Assembly: GCA_030833265.1 (NCBI GenBank)
Contig: JAURHO010000025.1
Location: forward strand, 1-15,302
Length of the DNA stretch: 15,302 nucleotides
Direction: 5' to 3'
Origin: Crocinitomicaceae bacterium
GTDB taxonomy: Bacteria > Bacteroidota > Bacteroidia > Flavobacteriales_D > Crocinitomicaceae
Shown: piece by piece, positions 1-7,500 of the stretch
Layout: each line of letters opens with the position of its first letter
Position numbering within the stretch: the stretch's first letter is position 1
Translations under genes and position numbers: made by a program
The notes under the pieces: generated by a model
The model's input: only the letters and a program-made list of their open reading frames with translations
Told to the model about the DNA's origin: nothing
Databases searched by the model: none

Positions 1-1
1 A

Positions 2-361
2 CCCAAAGCAGGCGATGTTTACACGATTGATGGCAACCGCGATGGCACTGGCAACAATGAAAACATGTTGCAAATGATTGACTTAGAAAGCGACCCTGTC
101 ATGGGTGGCGGCAAAACGTTTGCCGCCTCCTACATTGACACCGTGAACGACATGGGCAACATCGCCCGCCAAGCCTCCATTGCCCAGTCGGCCTTGCAAG
201 TGGTCTACGACCAAGCCGAAACAGCCAGAGACGGCGTGTCGGGTGTGAGCTTAGACCAAGAAGCCGCAGACTTAATTCGATACCAGCAAGCCTACCAAGC
301 TGCCGCCAAAATTTTGCAAATCAGCAGCCAACTGTTTGACAGTGTGTTGCAAGTGCGTTGA
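2..361 (+). CDS. flgK: Flagellar hook-associated protein 1, 3' end
   Basis: This is the C-terminal 119 residues of FlgK, the first hook-filament junction protein, which is exported through the flagellar type III apparatus. The reading frame is open from base 2, so the gene starts before the window. The tail contains the family's typical end: a GNRDGTGNNENM segment that corresponds to the usual GDNRNALAL region, then SYIDTVNDMGNIARQAS, then DQEAADLIRYQQAYQAAAKILQ and a final LFDSVLQVR. This last part is the D0 helix that forms the inner tube with the FlgE and FlgL termini. No cysteine is seen, as is usual for axial proteins. The stop lies 17 nt before flgL, so the two are almost certainly one transcript. 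An ATG at 65 is internal and is not a real start. Confidence 0.95.
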   Translation, partial: PKAGDVYTIDGNRDGTGNNENMLQMIDLESDPVMGGGKTFAASYIDTVNDMGNIARQASIAQSALQVVYDQAETARDGVSGVSLDQEAADLIRYQQAYQAAAKILQISSQLFDSVLQVR

Positions 362-378
362 AGACAGGAACCTGAATC

Positions 379-1305
379 ATGATGAAAATTTCAACTCAGC
401 TGATGTTTGACCGAGGCTCTGCTCAAATGAGCACCGTGCAAAACAAGCTGACACAAACTCAGGCCCAACTGGCACAAGGCAAACAGGTGATTAATGCCAG
501 CGATGCACCTGACCAAGCAGCTACCATTCAGCGCCTTAAATCTGTTTTGAATCGGCAAGACAGCTATCAAAGTAGCTTGAACACCCTTAAAAACAGAATG
601 CTTGGCGAGGAAAGTACCTTGCAAAGCGTGAGTGATTTGCTGGTGCGCGCCAAAGAAGTTGCTGTGCAAGGCGCCACCGATACCTTAAATGCTGGTGACC
701 GCAAAGCGCTAGGACAAGAAATGCAAGCTCTGAGGGATCAAATGCTGAGCTTGGCCAACACCAAAGACAGTAATGGCAATTATTTGTTTGCCGGCAGCCG
801 CGTCAAGCAACCCGCGTTTTCTGAAATAGCAAATGGTAGCCTTGTTTATTTAGGCGATCAGACCCGTATGAATGTTCGAGTGGGTGAACAACGCAGCATT
901 GCAGTCAACCGCACGGGTACCGATGCCTTTGTGTCCGTACCTCGCATTGACAAAGACGGCGCCTCTGTAGGCATTGGTTTTTTTAAAGTGATGGACGACC
1001 TGATTGCAGGCTTGAATAACGTCAAAGGCGACGACATTCGTAGAGGCGTAGGCGAACTTGACGCTCTTCAGACAGGCGTGAGCTTGGCGCAAGCTCAAGT
1101 GGGAACCAACTTGAATGTGGTTGACCAGCAAACTGCTGTGATTGAGGACACCACCTTGAACTTGAAAACCACCTTATCTTCTATTGAAGACTTGGATTAC
1201 GCAAGCGCCATTACCAAAATGAATCAACAAATGATGAGCCTTGAAGCTGCTCAAAGCAGCTTTGCCAAGGTAAGTCAATTAAGTTTGTTTAACTACATCA
1301 AGTAA
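379..1305 (+). CDS. flgL: Flagellar hook-associated protein 3
   Basis: FlgL, 308 residues, is the second hook-filament junction protein and links FlgK to the first flagellin ring. The N-terminus MMKISTQLMFDRG matches the family opening (MRIST..M). Residues 1-140 form the D0/D1 helices, including the DAPDQAATIQRL and NTKDSNGNYLFAGS segments that are hallmarks of FlgL. The C-terminus ends in the expected helix SLEAAQSSFAKVSQLSLFNYIK. There are two adjacent ATGs at 379 and 382. The first is preceded by AGGA at 366-369 with a spacing of 9 nt, and either could be used. The gene follows flgK by 17 nt. Its stop codon is overlapped by a sigma-28-type promoter that appears to serve fliD. Length is normal for the family and no cysteine is present. 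Confidence 0.95.
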   Translation: MMKISTQLMFDRGSAQMSTVQNKLTQTQAQLAQGKQVINASDAPDQAATIQRLKSVLNRQDSYQSSLNTLKNRMLGEESTLQSVSDLLVRAKEVAVQGATDTLNAGDRKALGQEMQALRDQMLSLANTKDSNGNYLFAGSRVKQPAFSEIANGSLVYLGDQTRMNVRVGEQRSIAVNRTGTDAFVSVPRIDKDGASVGIGFFKVMDDLIAGLNNVKGDDIRRGVGELDALQTGVSLAQAQVGTNLNVVDQQTAVIEDTTLNLKTTLSSIEDLDYASAITKMNQQMMSLEAAQSSFAKVSQLSLFNYIK

Positions 1306-1324
1306 GTAGCAGAGCGTCCGATAC
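1298..1324 (+). promoter_or_regulatory. Sigma-28 (FliA) type promoter of fliD
   Basis: The -35 octamer TCAAGTAA (1298-1305) and the -10 octamer TCCGATAC (1317-1324) are separated by 11 nt. The known sigma-28 consensus is TAAAGTTT, 11 nt, GCCGATAA. The -35 box overlaps the last codons and stop of flgL. The predicted transcript start near 1330 leaves a leader of about 45 nt to fliD. The element shares its spacing and base choices with four others in this window. Confidence 0.75.
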
Positions 1325-1375
1325 AAGTTAAAGAAAAAATGAATATGATATTGACAATCCAACTAGGAGTATGCC

Positions 1376-2761
1376 ATGGCATCTGATGTAATCAGTGCGC
1401 TTGGGGCAGGCTCGGGCCTGGATGTCAAATCTTTGGCCACCAGTCTGGTGGATGCAGAAAAGGCCCCCAGAAAAGCCGCCATTGATGAGAAGATCAAAAA
1501 GTCAGAAAATGGCATCTCGGGTTACGCGGCTGTTAAATTTGTCCTAGATGCTTTGAAAACAGCTCTGACAAATCTAAAGGATCAAAGTGCCTACAACACA
1601 CAGAGTCCTAGAAATAGTCAACCGAATGCAATTGCGGTCACGGCTTCTGGACAAGCAAGTACAGGCTCGCACAGCATTGTAGTTAACCGATTGGCTCAAG
1701 CACAAAAGTTGGCCAGCAATGGCTTCCCTAGCAATTCAGAAAAGCTTAATGATGGCAACTCATTTAATTTGAATTTGACTGTCAATGGCGTATCTACAAC
1801 CATAGAGATTCCGGAGGGTAGTGATGACCCCAAAGGCATTGCGGCAGCCATTAACGCAGCCAAGAAAGGCGTTACTGCCCAAGTGATTAACACTGGCAGC
1901 GCTACCAACCCCGTTAAAATTATCCTGACAGGTACTACGGGTGCTGACAACAGCTTTTCTATTTCCAGTGACAACTCGAAAGTCAATTTCAATACAGCTA
2001 TTCAAACGCCGCAGAATGGCGAAGTGATTATTGACGGATTGACTGTTGAACCAGCAAGTAACAAATTGACAGGCTTGGTTCCTGGCGTAACTTTAGAGTT
2101 TTTGTCGACAACCAACGGAACGGCTACATTTGAAGTAACGCGTGACAAAGCGGCCATTCAAGCCAAAATTGAAGCTGTTGTTACGGCCTACAACGATGCC
2201 AATAGTTTGCTAGGCGTCGTTTCCGACCCAAAATCTACGGTCGAGGGTTATGGAGGCAGCTTAATCAGCAATCCTATTGTGGGTACCGTCAAAGGCATGA
2301 TGCGAGAGTTGATTTTCACAAACTCCAATTCCCCCTCTGGCAATCTAAACAACATGCGGGACTTGGGGATTACGATTGATCGATATGGCAAAATGTCCTT
2401 GGATAAGTCAAAACTTGACACTGTTTTGACAGATCAATTTGAAGACGTGGTCACCTTGATGTCCAATAATCAAGAGAACTTGAGTGCATTCAGCCCGACT
2501 GAAGCCGGCGCTGCAGGCGAAGCTGTTAAAAAGCTTTCAAAAATGCTAGCTTACAACGGAATTTTGACCACTCAAAGTACAAATCTTACTAAACAGATAT
2601 CGAACTATAAAGAAGAATTGGCCAAGCTAGAGACGCGAATGGCTTTGCTTCTGAGCAGGTACAACAAGCAATTTGGCGCGATGGAAAATATCGTGGGCCA
2701 AAGTAAAAACGTCAGGTCTAGCTTGACCAACATGATGGCGGCTTACAACAAGAATAGTTAA
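1376..2761 (+). CDS. fliD: Flagellar filament cap protein
   Basis: FliD (hook-associated protein 2), 461 residues, sits as a cap at the filament tip and guides flagellin folding. The N-terminus reads ISALGAGSGLDVKSLATSLVDAEK, the usual 'GSG-D...LV..E' opening of the FliD N domain (about residues 3-105). The central part (about 65-215) is beta-rich and variable. The FliD C domain follows (about 225-450), with a coiled-coil stretch near QSTNLTKQISNYKEELAKLETRMALLLSRYNKQFGAME and the typical ending SLTNMMAAYNK. The start at 1376 has AGGAG at 1365-1369 with 6 nt spacing. An ATG at 1371 is in another frame and stops after six codons. The gene has its own sigma-28-type promoter and is followed by a strong hairpin. 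It lies before flaG and fliC, the reverse of the common fliC-flaG-fliD order, and no fliS follows it. Confidence 0.95.
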   Translation: MASDVISALGAGSGLDVKSLATSLVDAEKAPRKAAIDEKIKKSENGISGYAAVKFVLDALKTALTNLKDQSAYNTQSPRNSQPNAIAVTASGQASTGSHSIVVNRLAQAQKLASNGFPSNSEKLNDGNSFNLNLTVNGVSTTIEIPEGSDDPKGIAAAINAAKKGVTAQVINTGSATNPVKIILTGTTGADNSFSISSDNSKVNFNTAIQTPQNGEVIIDGLTVEPASNKLTGLVPGVTLEFLSTTNGTATFEVTRDKAAIQAKIEAVVTAYNDANSLLGVVSDPKSTVEGYGGSLISNPIVGTVKGMMRELIFTNSNSPSGNLNNMRDLGITIDRYGKMSLDKSKLDTVLTDQFEDVVTLMSNNQENLSAFSPTEAGAAGEAVKKLSKMLAYNGILTTQSTNLTKQISNYKEELAKLETRMALLLSRYNKQFGAMENIVGQSKNVRSSLTNMMAAYNKNS

Positions 2762-2793
2762 GCCAACAGCCTAGCCATTTTATTTTTTAAATA

Positions 2794-2819
2794 ACCCCTC
2801 AAGTTTTTTATTGAGGGGT
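2794..2819 (+). terminator. Hairpin after fliD, possible terminator
   Basis: A perfect 9-bp stem ACCCCTCAA (2794-2802) / TTGAGGGGT (2811-2819) has an 8-nt loop made mostly of T. It lies 33 nt after the fliD stop. There is no clean T-run right after the stem, so it could be a weak terminator or a 3' end stabiliser. The flaG promoter overlaps it: its -35 box covers the end of the left arm and the loop. Confidence 0.55.
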
Positions 2820-2825
2820 CGAATC
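2799..2825 (+). promoter_or_regulatory. Sigma-28 type promoter of flaG, inside the fliD hairpin
   Basis: The -35 octamer TCAAGTTT (2799-2806), 11 nt, and the -10 octamer GTCGAATC (2818-2825) match the other sigma-28-type elements in the window. The -35 is identical to that of the giant gene at 4509. The left hairpin arm supplies TCAA and the right arm ends in the first bases of the -10. The predicted start near 2832 gives a leader of about 80 nt for flaG. Confidence 0.75.
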
Positions 2826-2857
2826 ACCTTTCAGGAAACTTTTCTTTTCATCTTTTT

Positions 2858-2890
2858 GGGTGAATTTCAAGGTTTTTGGTGAATTCACCC
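2858..2890 (+). promoter_or_regulatory. Stem-loop in the flaG leader
   Basis: GGGTGAATT (2858-2866) pairs perfectly with AATTCACCC (2882-2890) around a 15-nt loop. The right half also contains a 12-nt perfect palindrome, GGTGAATTCACC (2878-2889), so two structures compete. It ends 24 nt before the likely flaG ATG, inside the predicted leader. It could tune translation or be a protein site; neither is shown. Confidence 0.45.
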
Positions 2891-2914
2891 TATTTAAGAA
2901 ATGGACGGGCAATC

Positions 2915-3307
2915 ATGTCATCCGATATCAAACAAGTCAGCCCTGGCGGTTTATTAATAAGGCCTCAGGCTGCGCCTGCGCCAAACAATAGCGCGCAAAG
3001 GTCAGACTCAGCGCCAGCCGTTAAGCCTGCGCCTAAATTAGAGCTGCCCACCAAAGCCAAAATTTCATTTGACCCTGTGAAGATCAGCCAATCTGTTAGA
3101 GAAGCTGTCAGCCTTTTAAATGAACAACTGTCTTCCAATAAAACTGGCATTGGTTTTACGGTAAGCGAGGGCGGCGGCACACCCATTGTGACGGTGCGCA
3201 ATACAAAGACCGGTGAAGTAGTAAGACAGATTCCAAATGAAGTGGTTATTAAGATTGCTCAAAATTTTGAAGCCTTCAAAGGCACTCTTGCAGACAAGAA
3301 AACTTAA
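2915..3307 (+). CDS. flaG: FlaG family flagellar protein
   Basis: FlaG, 130 residues from the ATG at 2915. FlaG proteins are small flagellar factors encoded beside flagellin and cap genes; loss often changes filament length. The first 45 residues are low-complexity and rich in Pro, Ala and Ser (QAAPAPNNSAQRSD, PAVKPAPKLELP) and probably disordered. The conserved domain is residues 50-130: SVREAVSLLNEQLSS, then IGFTVSEGGGTPIVTVRNTKTGEVVRQIPNEVVIKIA. The 'V.V....TGEVVRQIP' core is the family signature. A longer frame from a TTG at 2876 is possible, but it begins within the leader stem-loop. The chosen ATG has only a modest purine site (GGACGGG, 2903-2909). The gene has its own sigma-28-type promoter. 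No terminator is visible before fliC. No cysteine is present. Confidence 0.88.
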   Translation: MSSDIKQVSPGGLLIRPQAAPAPNNSAQRSDSAPAVKPAPKLELPTKAKISFDPVKISQSVREAVSLLNEQLSSNKTGIGFTVSEGGGTPIVTVRNTKTGEVVRQIPNEVVIKIAQNFEAFKGTLADKKT

Positions 3308-3324
3308 AAAAAATAAATTTATTC

Positions 3325-3351
3325 TAAAGTTATTTAAAGACCGTCCGAATC
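3325..3351 (+). promoter_or_regulatory. Sigma-28 type promoter of fliC with A/T upstream tract
   Basis: The -35 octamer TAAAGTTA (3325-3332), 11 nt, and the -10 octamer TCCGAATC (3344-3351) fit the sigma-28 consensus best of the five, since this -35 has the full TAAAGTT. Bases 3304-3323 upstream are entirely A or T and include the palindrome AATAAATTTATT (3312-3323). This could act as an UP element for the RNA polymerase alpha subunit. The predicted start is near 3358. Confidence 0.85.
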
Positions 3352-3359
3352 ATCATCTA

Positions 3360-3384
3360 ACAAGCTAACAACTTTAAAGCTTGT
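3360..3384 (+). promoter_or_regulatory. 5' stem-loop of the fliC transcript
   Basis: ACAAGCT (3360-3366) pairs perfectly with AGCTTGT (3378-3384) around an 11-nt loop. It would lie at or within a few bases of the predicted 5' end of the fliC mRNA. 5'-terminal stem-loops protect some abundant bacterial mRNAs such as ompA from decay; that role here is an inference. The ribosome site AGGGGA (3405-3410) lies free downstream. Confidence 0.45.
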
Positions 3385-3416
3385 CAAACAATTTATCTCA
3401 TTGAAGGGGAAACAAC

Positions 3417-4187
3417 ATGTCAGTTATCAATACCAACGTCAAGTCTCTCGTTGCATCTAGCACATTGGCGATCAACGATCGTGCATTGTCTACTGCCATG
3501 GAGCAACTCTCAACAGGTAAGCGCATTAACGGTGCCAAAGATGATGCAGCTGGGATGGCCATTGCATCGCGTATGACATCGCAGATTCGCGGATTGGATC
3601 AAGCCGTTCGTAACTCAAACGATGGCATCTCATTGCTTCAAACTGCTGACGGCGCCATGGAAGAAGTTAGCAATATGTTACAACGCATGCGTGAATTATC
3701 TGTTCAATACTTAAACGGCACCAATGGTTCAAATGATTTGACTGCTCTATCTACTGAATTCGATGCGTTAAATACTGAAATTGAGCGTATCGGAACAGAT
3801 ACAACATGGAATGGCATGGATGTATTTTCAGGTGATCCAACGATAGTACAAGTAGGCGCAAACGACAACAATGCAATTTCTTTTACTATTGATGCATTGA
3901 GTACGACAGCTGATATTGAAGATCTAACGACACTGGACGCTGACATTGACACAGTCAATGAACAGCGATCTACCTTGGGCGCTACCATTAACCGTTTGAC
4001 CTACGCTGCAAACAATGCGTTGAATGTTTCACAAAACACCAGCGCATCAAGAAGTCGCATTATGGATACAGATTACGCTAAAACTTCAGCCGAGTTAGCG
4101 CGTACACAGATTGTTCAACAAGCTGCAACAGCCATGCTTGCACAAGCAAACCAATCGACCCAGTCAGTGCTAGCGCTTCTCAAGTAA
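3417..4187 (+). CDS. fliC: Flagellin (short form)
   Basis: Flagellin, 256 residues, is the filament subunit exported by the flagellar type III system. Residues 1-140 are the N-terminal D0/D1 helices: MSVINTNVKSLVASSTLAIN, then LSTGKRINGAKDDAAGMAIA and LQRMRELSVQ. The last of these corresponds to the D1 segment recognised by TLR5 in many bacterial flagellins. Residues 175-256 are the C-terminal helices, with SASRSRIMDTDYAKTSAELARTQIVQQAATAMLAQANQSTQSVLALL. The middle is only about 40 residues, so the outer D2/D3 domains are absent; many flagellins have 350-550 residues. The exposed middle is rich in Thr, Ser and Asp (IDALSTTADIEDLTTLDAD). The start is supported by AGGGGA at 3405-3410, 6 nt upstream. 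The gene has a sigma-28-type promoter and is followed by a 10-bp hairpin. No cysteine is present. Confidence 0.97.
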   Translation: MSVINTNVKSLVASSTLAINDRALSTAMEQLSTGKRINGAKDDAAGMAIASRMTSQIRGLDQAVRNSNDGISLLQTADGAMEEVSNMLQRMRELSVQYLNGTNGSNDLTALSTEFDALNTEIERIGTDTTWNGMDVFSGDPTIVQVGANDNNAISFTIDALSTTADIEDLTTLDADIDTVNEQRSTLGATINRLTYAANNALNVSQNTSASRSRIMDTDYAKTSAELARTQIVQQAATAMLAQANQSTQSVLALLK

Positions 4188-4226
4188 TTAGCCACTGCAC
4201 TGCAGCCCATAAGTTATTGACTGGAT

Positions 4227-4250
4227 AAAGCCACCTATTGAGGTGGCTTT
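4227..4250 (+). terminator. Intrinsic terminator of fliC
   Basis: A perfect 10-bp stem AAAGCCACCT (4227-4236) / AGGTGGCTTT (4241-4250) with a 4-nt loop ATTG lies 39 nt after the fliC stop. The right arm ends in TTT followed by GTT, so the T-tail is short, but the stem is strong and well placed. Confidence 0.75.
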
Positions 4251-4419
4251 GTTGCTGGGACAAACACACCTAGTTTGCAAGCACGCTTTAAGTGAAGCGG
4301 CTCGCACTCATGACTATCAGTTTCAATGAGAACTAATGACTTTCGCCAACACCAAGTATGAGTAGCGTTGAAAAAGTATTCACCTTCAACTCTTTTTTAT
4401 CTTGTTAGTGCCATGCGAC
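4251..4419. other. Intergenic stretch between the fliC terminator and the next promoter
   Basis: I see no convincing gene here. The stretch holds a weak inverted repeat, GTTGAA (4367-4372) / TTCAAC (4385-4390) with a 12-nt loop, followed by a T-rich run at 4391-4400. This could be a second weak terminator in front of the giant gene. Nothing else stands out. Confidence 0.5.
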
Positions 4420-4446
4420 TCAAGTTTTTAAAGTTGCTGTCGATTC
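4420..4446 (+). promoter_or_regulatory. Sigma-28 type promoter of the 1806-residue protein gene
   Basis: The -35 octamer TCAAGTTT (4420-4427), 11 nt, and the -10 octamer GTCGATTC (4439-4446) match the flaG element nearly base for base. The predicted start near 4453 gives a leader of about 55 nt before the ATG at 4509. This puts the giant gene under the same control as flagellin. An overlapping TAAAG at 4429-4433 is too close to the -10 to be the -35. Confidence 0.8.
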
Positions 4447-4508
4447 CATGAACAAGCAAATCGTTTTAACTGGCGAATCCCCAGAAAAATGAACAAACGG
4501 AGTCTAAG

Positions 4509-7500
4509 ATGAGAATTTCTTCCCTCAACACCACGAACGAAATACTTCGCCATTCGACTGCGAACGGCCCTACTGCATTAGACACAAAGGGCAAGCTATA
4601 CAAAGCAACGCTGCAAAAAATTGCACCTCGAGTTGTCAATCCTACACCCATTGATGATGGTCAGGCCTTCATTTATGCGCGATCTGGCATCCAACAAGGT
4701 AAAGTAATTGGCGGCTCAAACGTCATTCTTGAAAACGCTGATGGCTCACGATTTTCAATCGACACCTCATCAAAAACGGTCAATCTGATAGCCAAAGGTA
4801 AAAACATAGATTTGTATGTTTTCAGCCCAAGCACTGCCAGTTCTGGCCAGCCCAACAATGCATCAGCAGTTAAATACAGTTTTGATCAAAATGGTGTGAT
4901 GAAGTCCAGCGGTGCGTTGACTGAACTCACTGCTATGGACCTTTCTGAAGCCGAAATCACAACCAAGCGCGATCTCGATGGCAACGCGAAAGTAGGAGGC
5001 TTAATTGACAGGACTCTCATTAGTAGCAACGGTGCAAACAACGGCAAGCGCAAAGCAGCTGATGGCATTTTCAATGTCAATGTAATGGGGAAAGATTTGT
5101 TTGTGGTTGGCTCAAACAACCTCGAAAAACAAAAAAATATCAATGTAAAAAATGCTACGCTGCTGAATGCCGATGGCTCTGCCCCCTGGTCTCCAACTGA
5201 GGCCTTTAAAGATGTCAATTTTTCGTCTTTTCGCGCAGTCCAAACCAGCGATACCCCTAACAATATTTCTTGGACTGTTTACGCCACCAATGCAGACAAT
5301 GGCGAGGTTACGCGCTTTCAATTTGACAGTGGTTTGAAGCTGAAAGAAAACAATTTCTCTCCAGTCGTTTTAGCCAACAGCGATTTCGTTGATGAAGAAG
5401 CCAGTGCCAAGCGTGATTTCAATGCGGATGGCAATTTTGGTGTCAAGGTTACAGATAGTACTGACGCGGCTTCAGGCCTCTACAAGGCCGACGTTCTAGG
5501 CACTACAGTTTATTTATCTAAAACAGGTACTGCTGTAACTGACAAAACAGGCGCAAAACCTATTAACACAAGTGGAAGTCTTTTGAATGCTGACGGTACA
5601 GCATGGGCAGGTCCGGGTGACGGCTATAAAATTACAAGTATGATTAAAACAGAGGCTAACCGTACTGTATACGCCATAGACGAGTCCGACTCAAACGAAG
5701 TTTTGAAGTTTAATTTTACGGGTTCAGGCAATAACTTCAGCCTTGACGCCGATAGCGTAGTAGGCATTAGCGTCACTGCAGATGAATTGGCTACAGCGGA
5801 GAAGACAGCCAAGCGAGATCTTAATAATGACGACGTTTTTGGCGTTGACATCACTAGCACAGTCGATAGTCAAGGCGGTCTCTACAAAGGTAGTATTCTA
5901 GGCAAAGAATTCTTCATTGCAGGTAGCGGTCTTCGCACAGGAGCAACTGGTTCATTGGCACAAAGCCTCACGGGATCATTACTCAATTCGAACAACACAG
6001 CATGGGCACCAGCATCGGGCTATTCTGTAACGTCAGTGGTTGCCGTCGGTGCAGGTTATGACGCATACGCATATAAAAGCCCTGCTGACCGCAACGATCT
6101 GCTCAAGTACAGTTTTGTTGCTAGCGGAAGTAACTGGGTCGTGAGCGATGCAACTAAGTTTGGAGTAGCCGTTACAGCCAGAGATTTGGCAGCTGCAGAA
6201 GCTTCCAACACTCGCGATTTGAATGGTGACAGCAAGTTCGGTGTAGATCTCACTGTCACTGCACTCGATGAAGCTGGCGGCTTATTCAAAGGAAAGGCTT
6301 TTGGTCAAAGCTATATCTTGGCGGGTACCAACCTGTCCTCTTCAGCCAATAGCGCCCTGAACCTAAGCAAAGCACTGCTAAAGGGAGATGGTACGGCTTG
6401 GGAGCCTACAGAGATGGACGAAAATACTGCCAAATTTCGTGTGGTGGTAGATGACGTTAGCACCACCAAGAAATACACTGTTTTTGTAACGACCAATCAA
6501 GGTACTGATCAAGCCACCTATGCCAAATATACTTTTGGCAGCAACTACACTCAAACAGGAAACGCTCAAAACTTAACGGCTGAAGAATTTACTATTGCTG
6601 AAACAGAAGTAAATAAAGACCTGAACGATGATAATAAATATGGCGTCCATGTGACTGAAGCTCTTGATTCACGCGGAGGTCTTTACACAGGCAATTTTGA
6701 TGGTTCTACAGGTGTTTACTTTAAGGGTGCAGCCAATTTAATTCCTGGTAGCAAAGTGGCCAGCGAGGGATTGAACTTTGACAACGCCCTGAAGACAGCC
6801 TCGGGCTACTGGGAACCTGACTCAGATTTCACTGTTATGTCTGGTGTAACAGACAATAATAACTTTACTGTCTATGCCACCAACAGTTCCAACAACATTA
6901 AAAAGTATGTTTTTGACATAAGCAATAAAAACTCATTGCTAGGCGAATATTCGGGTGATATGCAACTGGCAGATCTGGTCGCCCTTGAAAATAGTCAAAC
7001 CCCGCCACGTGACCTCAACGGTGATGGCATCACAGGAATCATCGTGACCACAACACACGATGCTGTGGGAGGCTTGTACAAGGTGAGCGCCGGCGGACAG
7101 GACATTTTGTCTTTAGGTGATACCAACGCTGCTGCCCCTACAAATTTGAGCAATGCATTGCTCAATGCCGATGGTAGCAATTGGTCCGCCACCGTCCAGG
7201 TAGACCGTTACACCGCAATCACCTCTGGCACGGGTGTTAGTACACAGTATAAAATTTATGCCAAAGTAGGTAGCGACATTACCGAGTACACATTCGGTTC
7301 TGACTTCAAATTGGACGGCAGTAAAACTCGTTCAACCTTGGCTGCCAACGATGCTTCGCTCACTGCAACTTTAGACGCCATCAACTTGGCTGATATAGAA
7401 AAAGATGTCGAACGTGATATCAACGGTGATAACGTGATCGGCGCCAAGATTACCAAAACGTTGGTCAACAACACTTTGTATGAGGCACAAATAGGCTCAG

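Noticed and set aside
391..1131. Minus-strand open frames opposite flgL
   Set aside because: They lie wholly within a clear flgL, resemble no family and show no start signals; they are shadows.
1696..2005. Two overlapping minus-strand frames opposite fliD
   Set aside because: Both sit inside a well-conserved coding gene and have no independent support.
2876..2914. TTG start giving a longer FlaG
   Set aside because: The TTG lies in the loop of the leader stem-loop without a ribosome site, and the added residues are not like a FlaG N-terminus; the ATG at 2915 is preferred.
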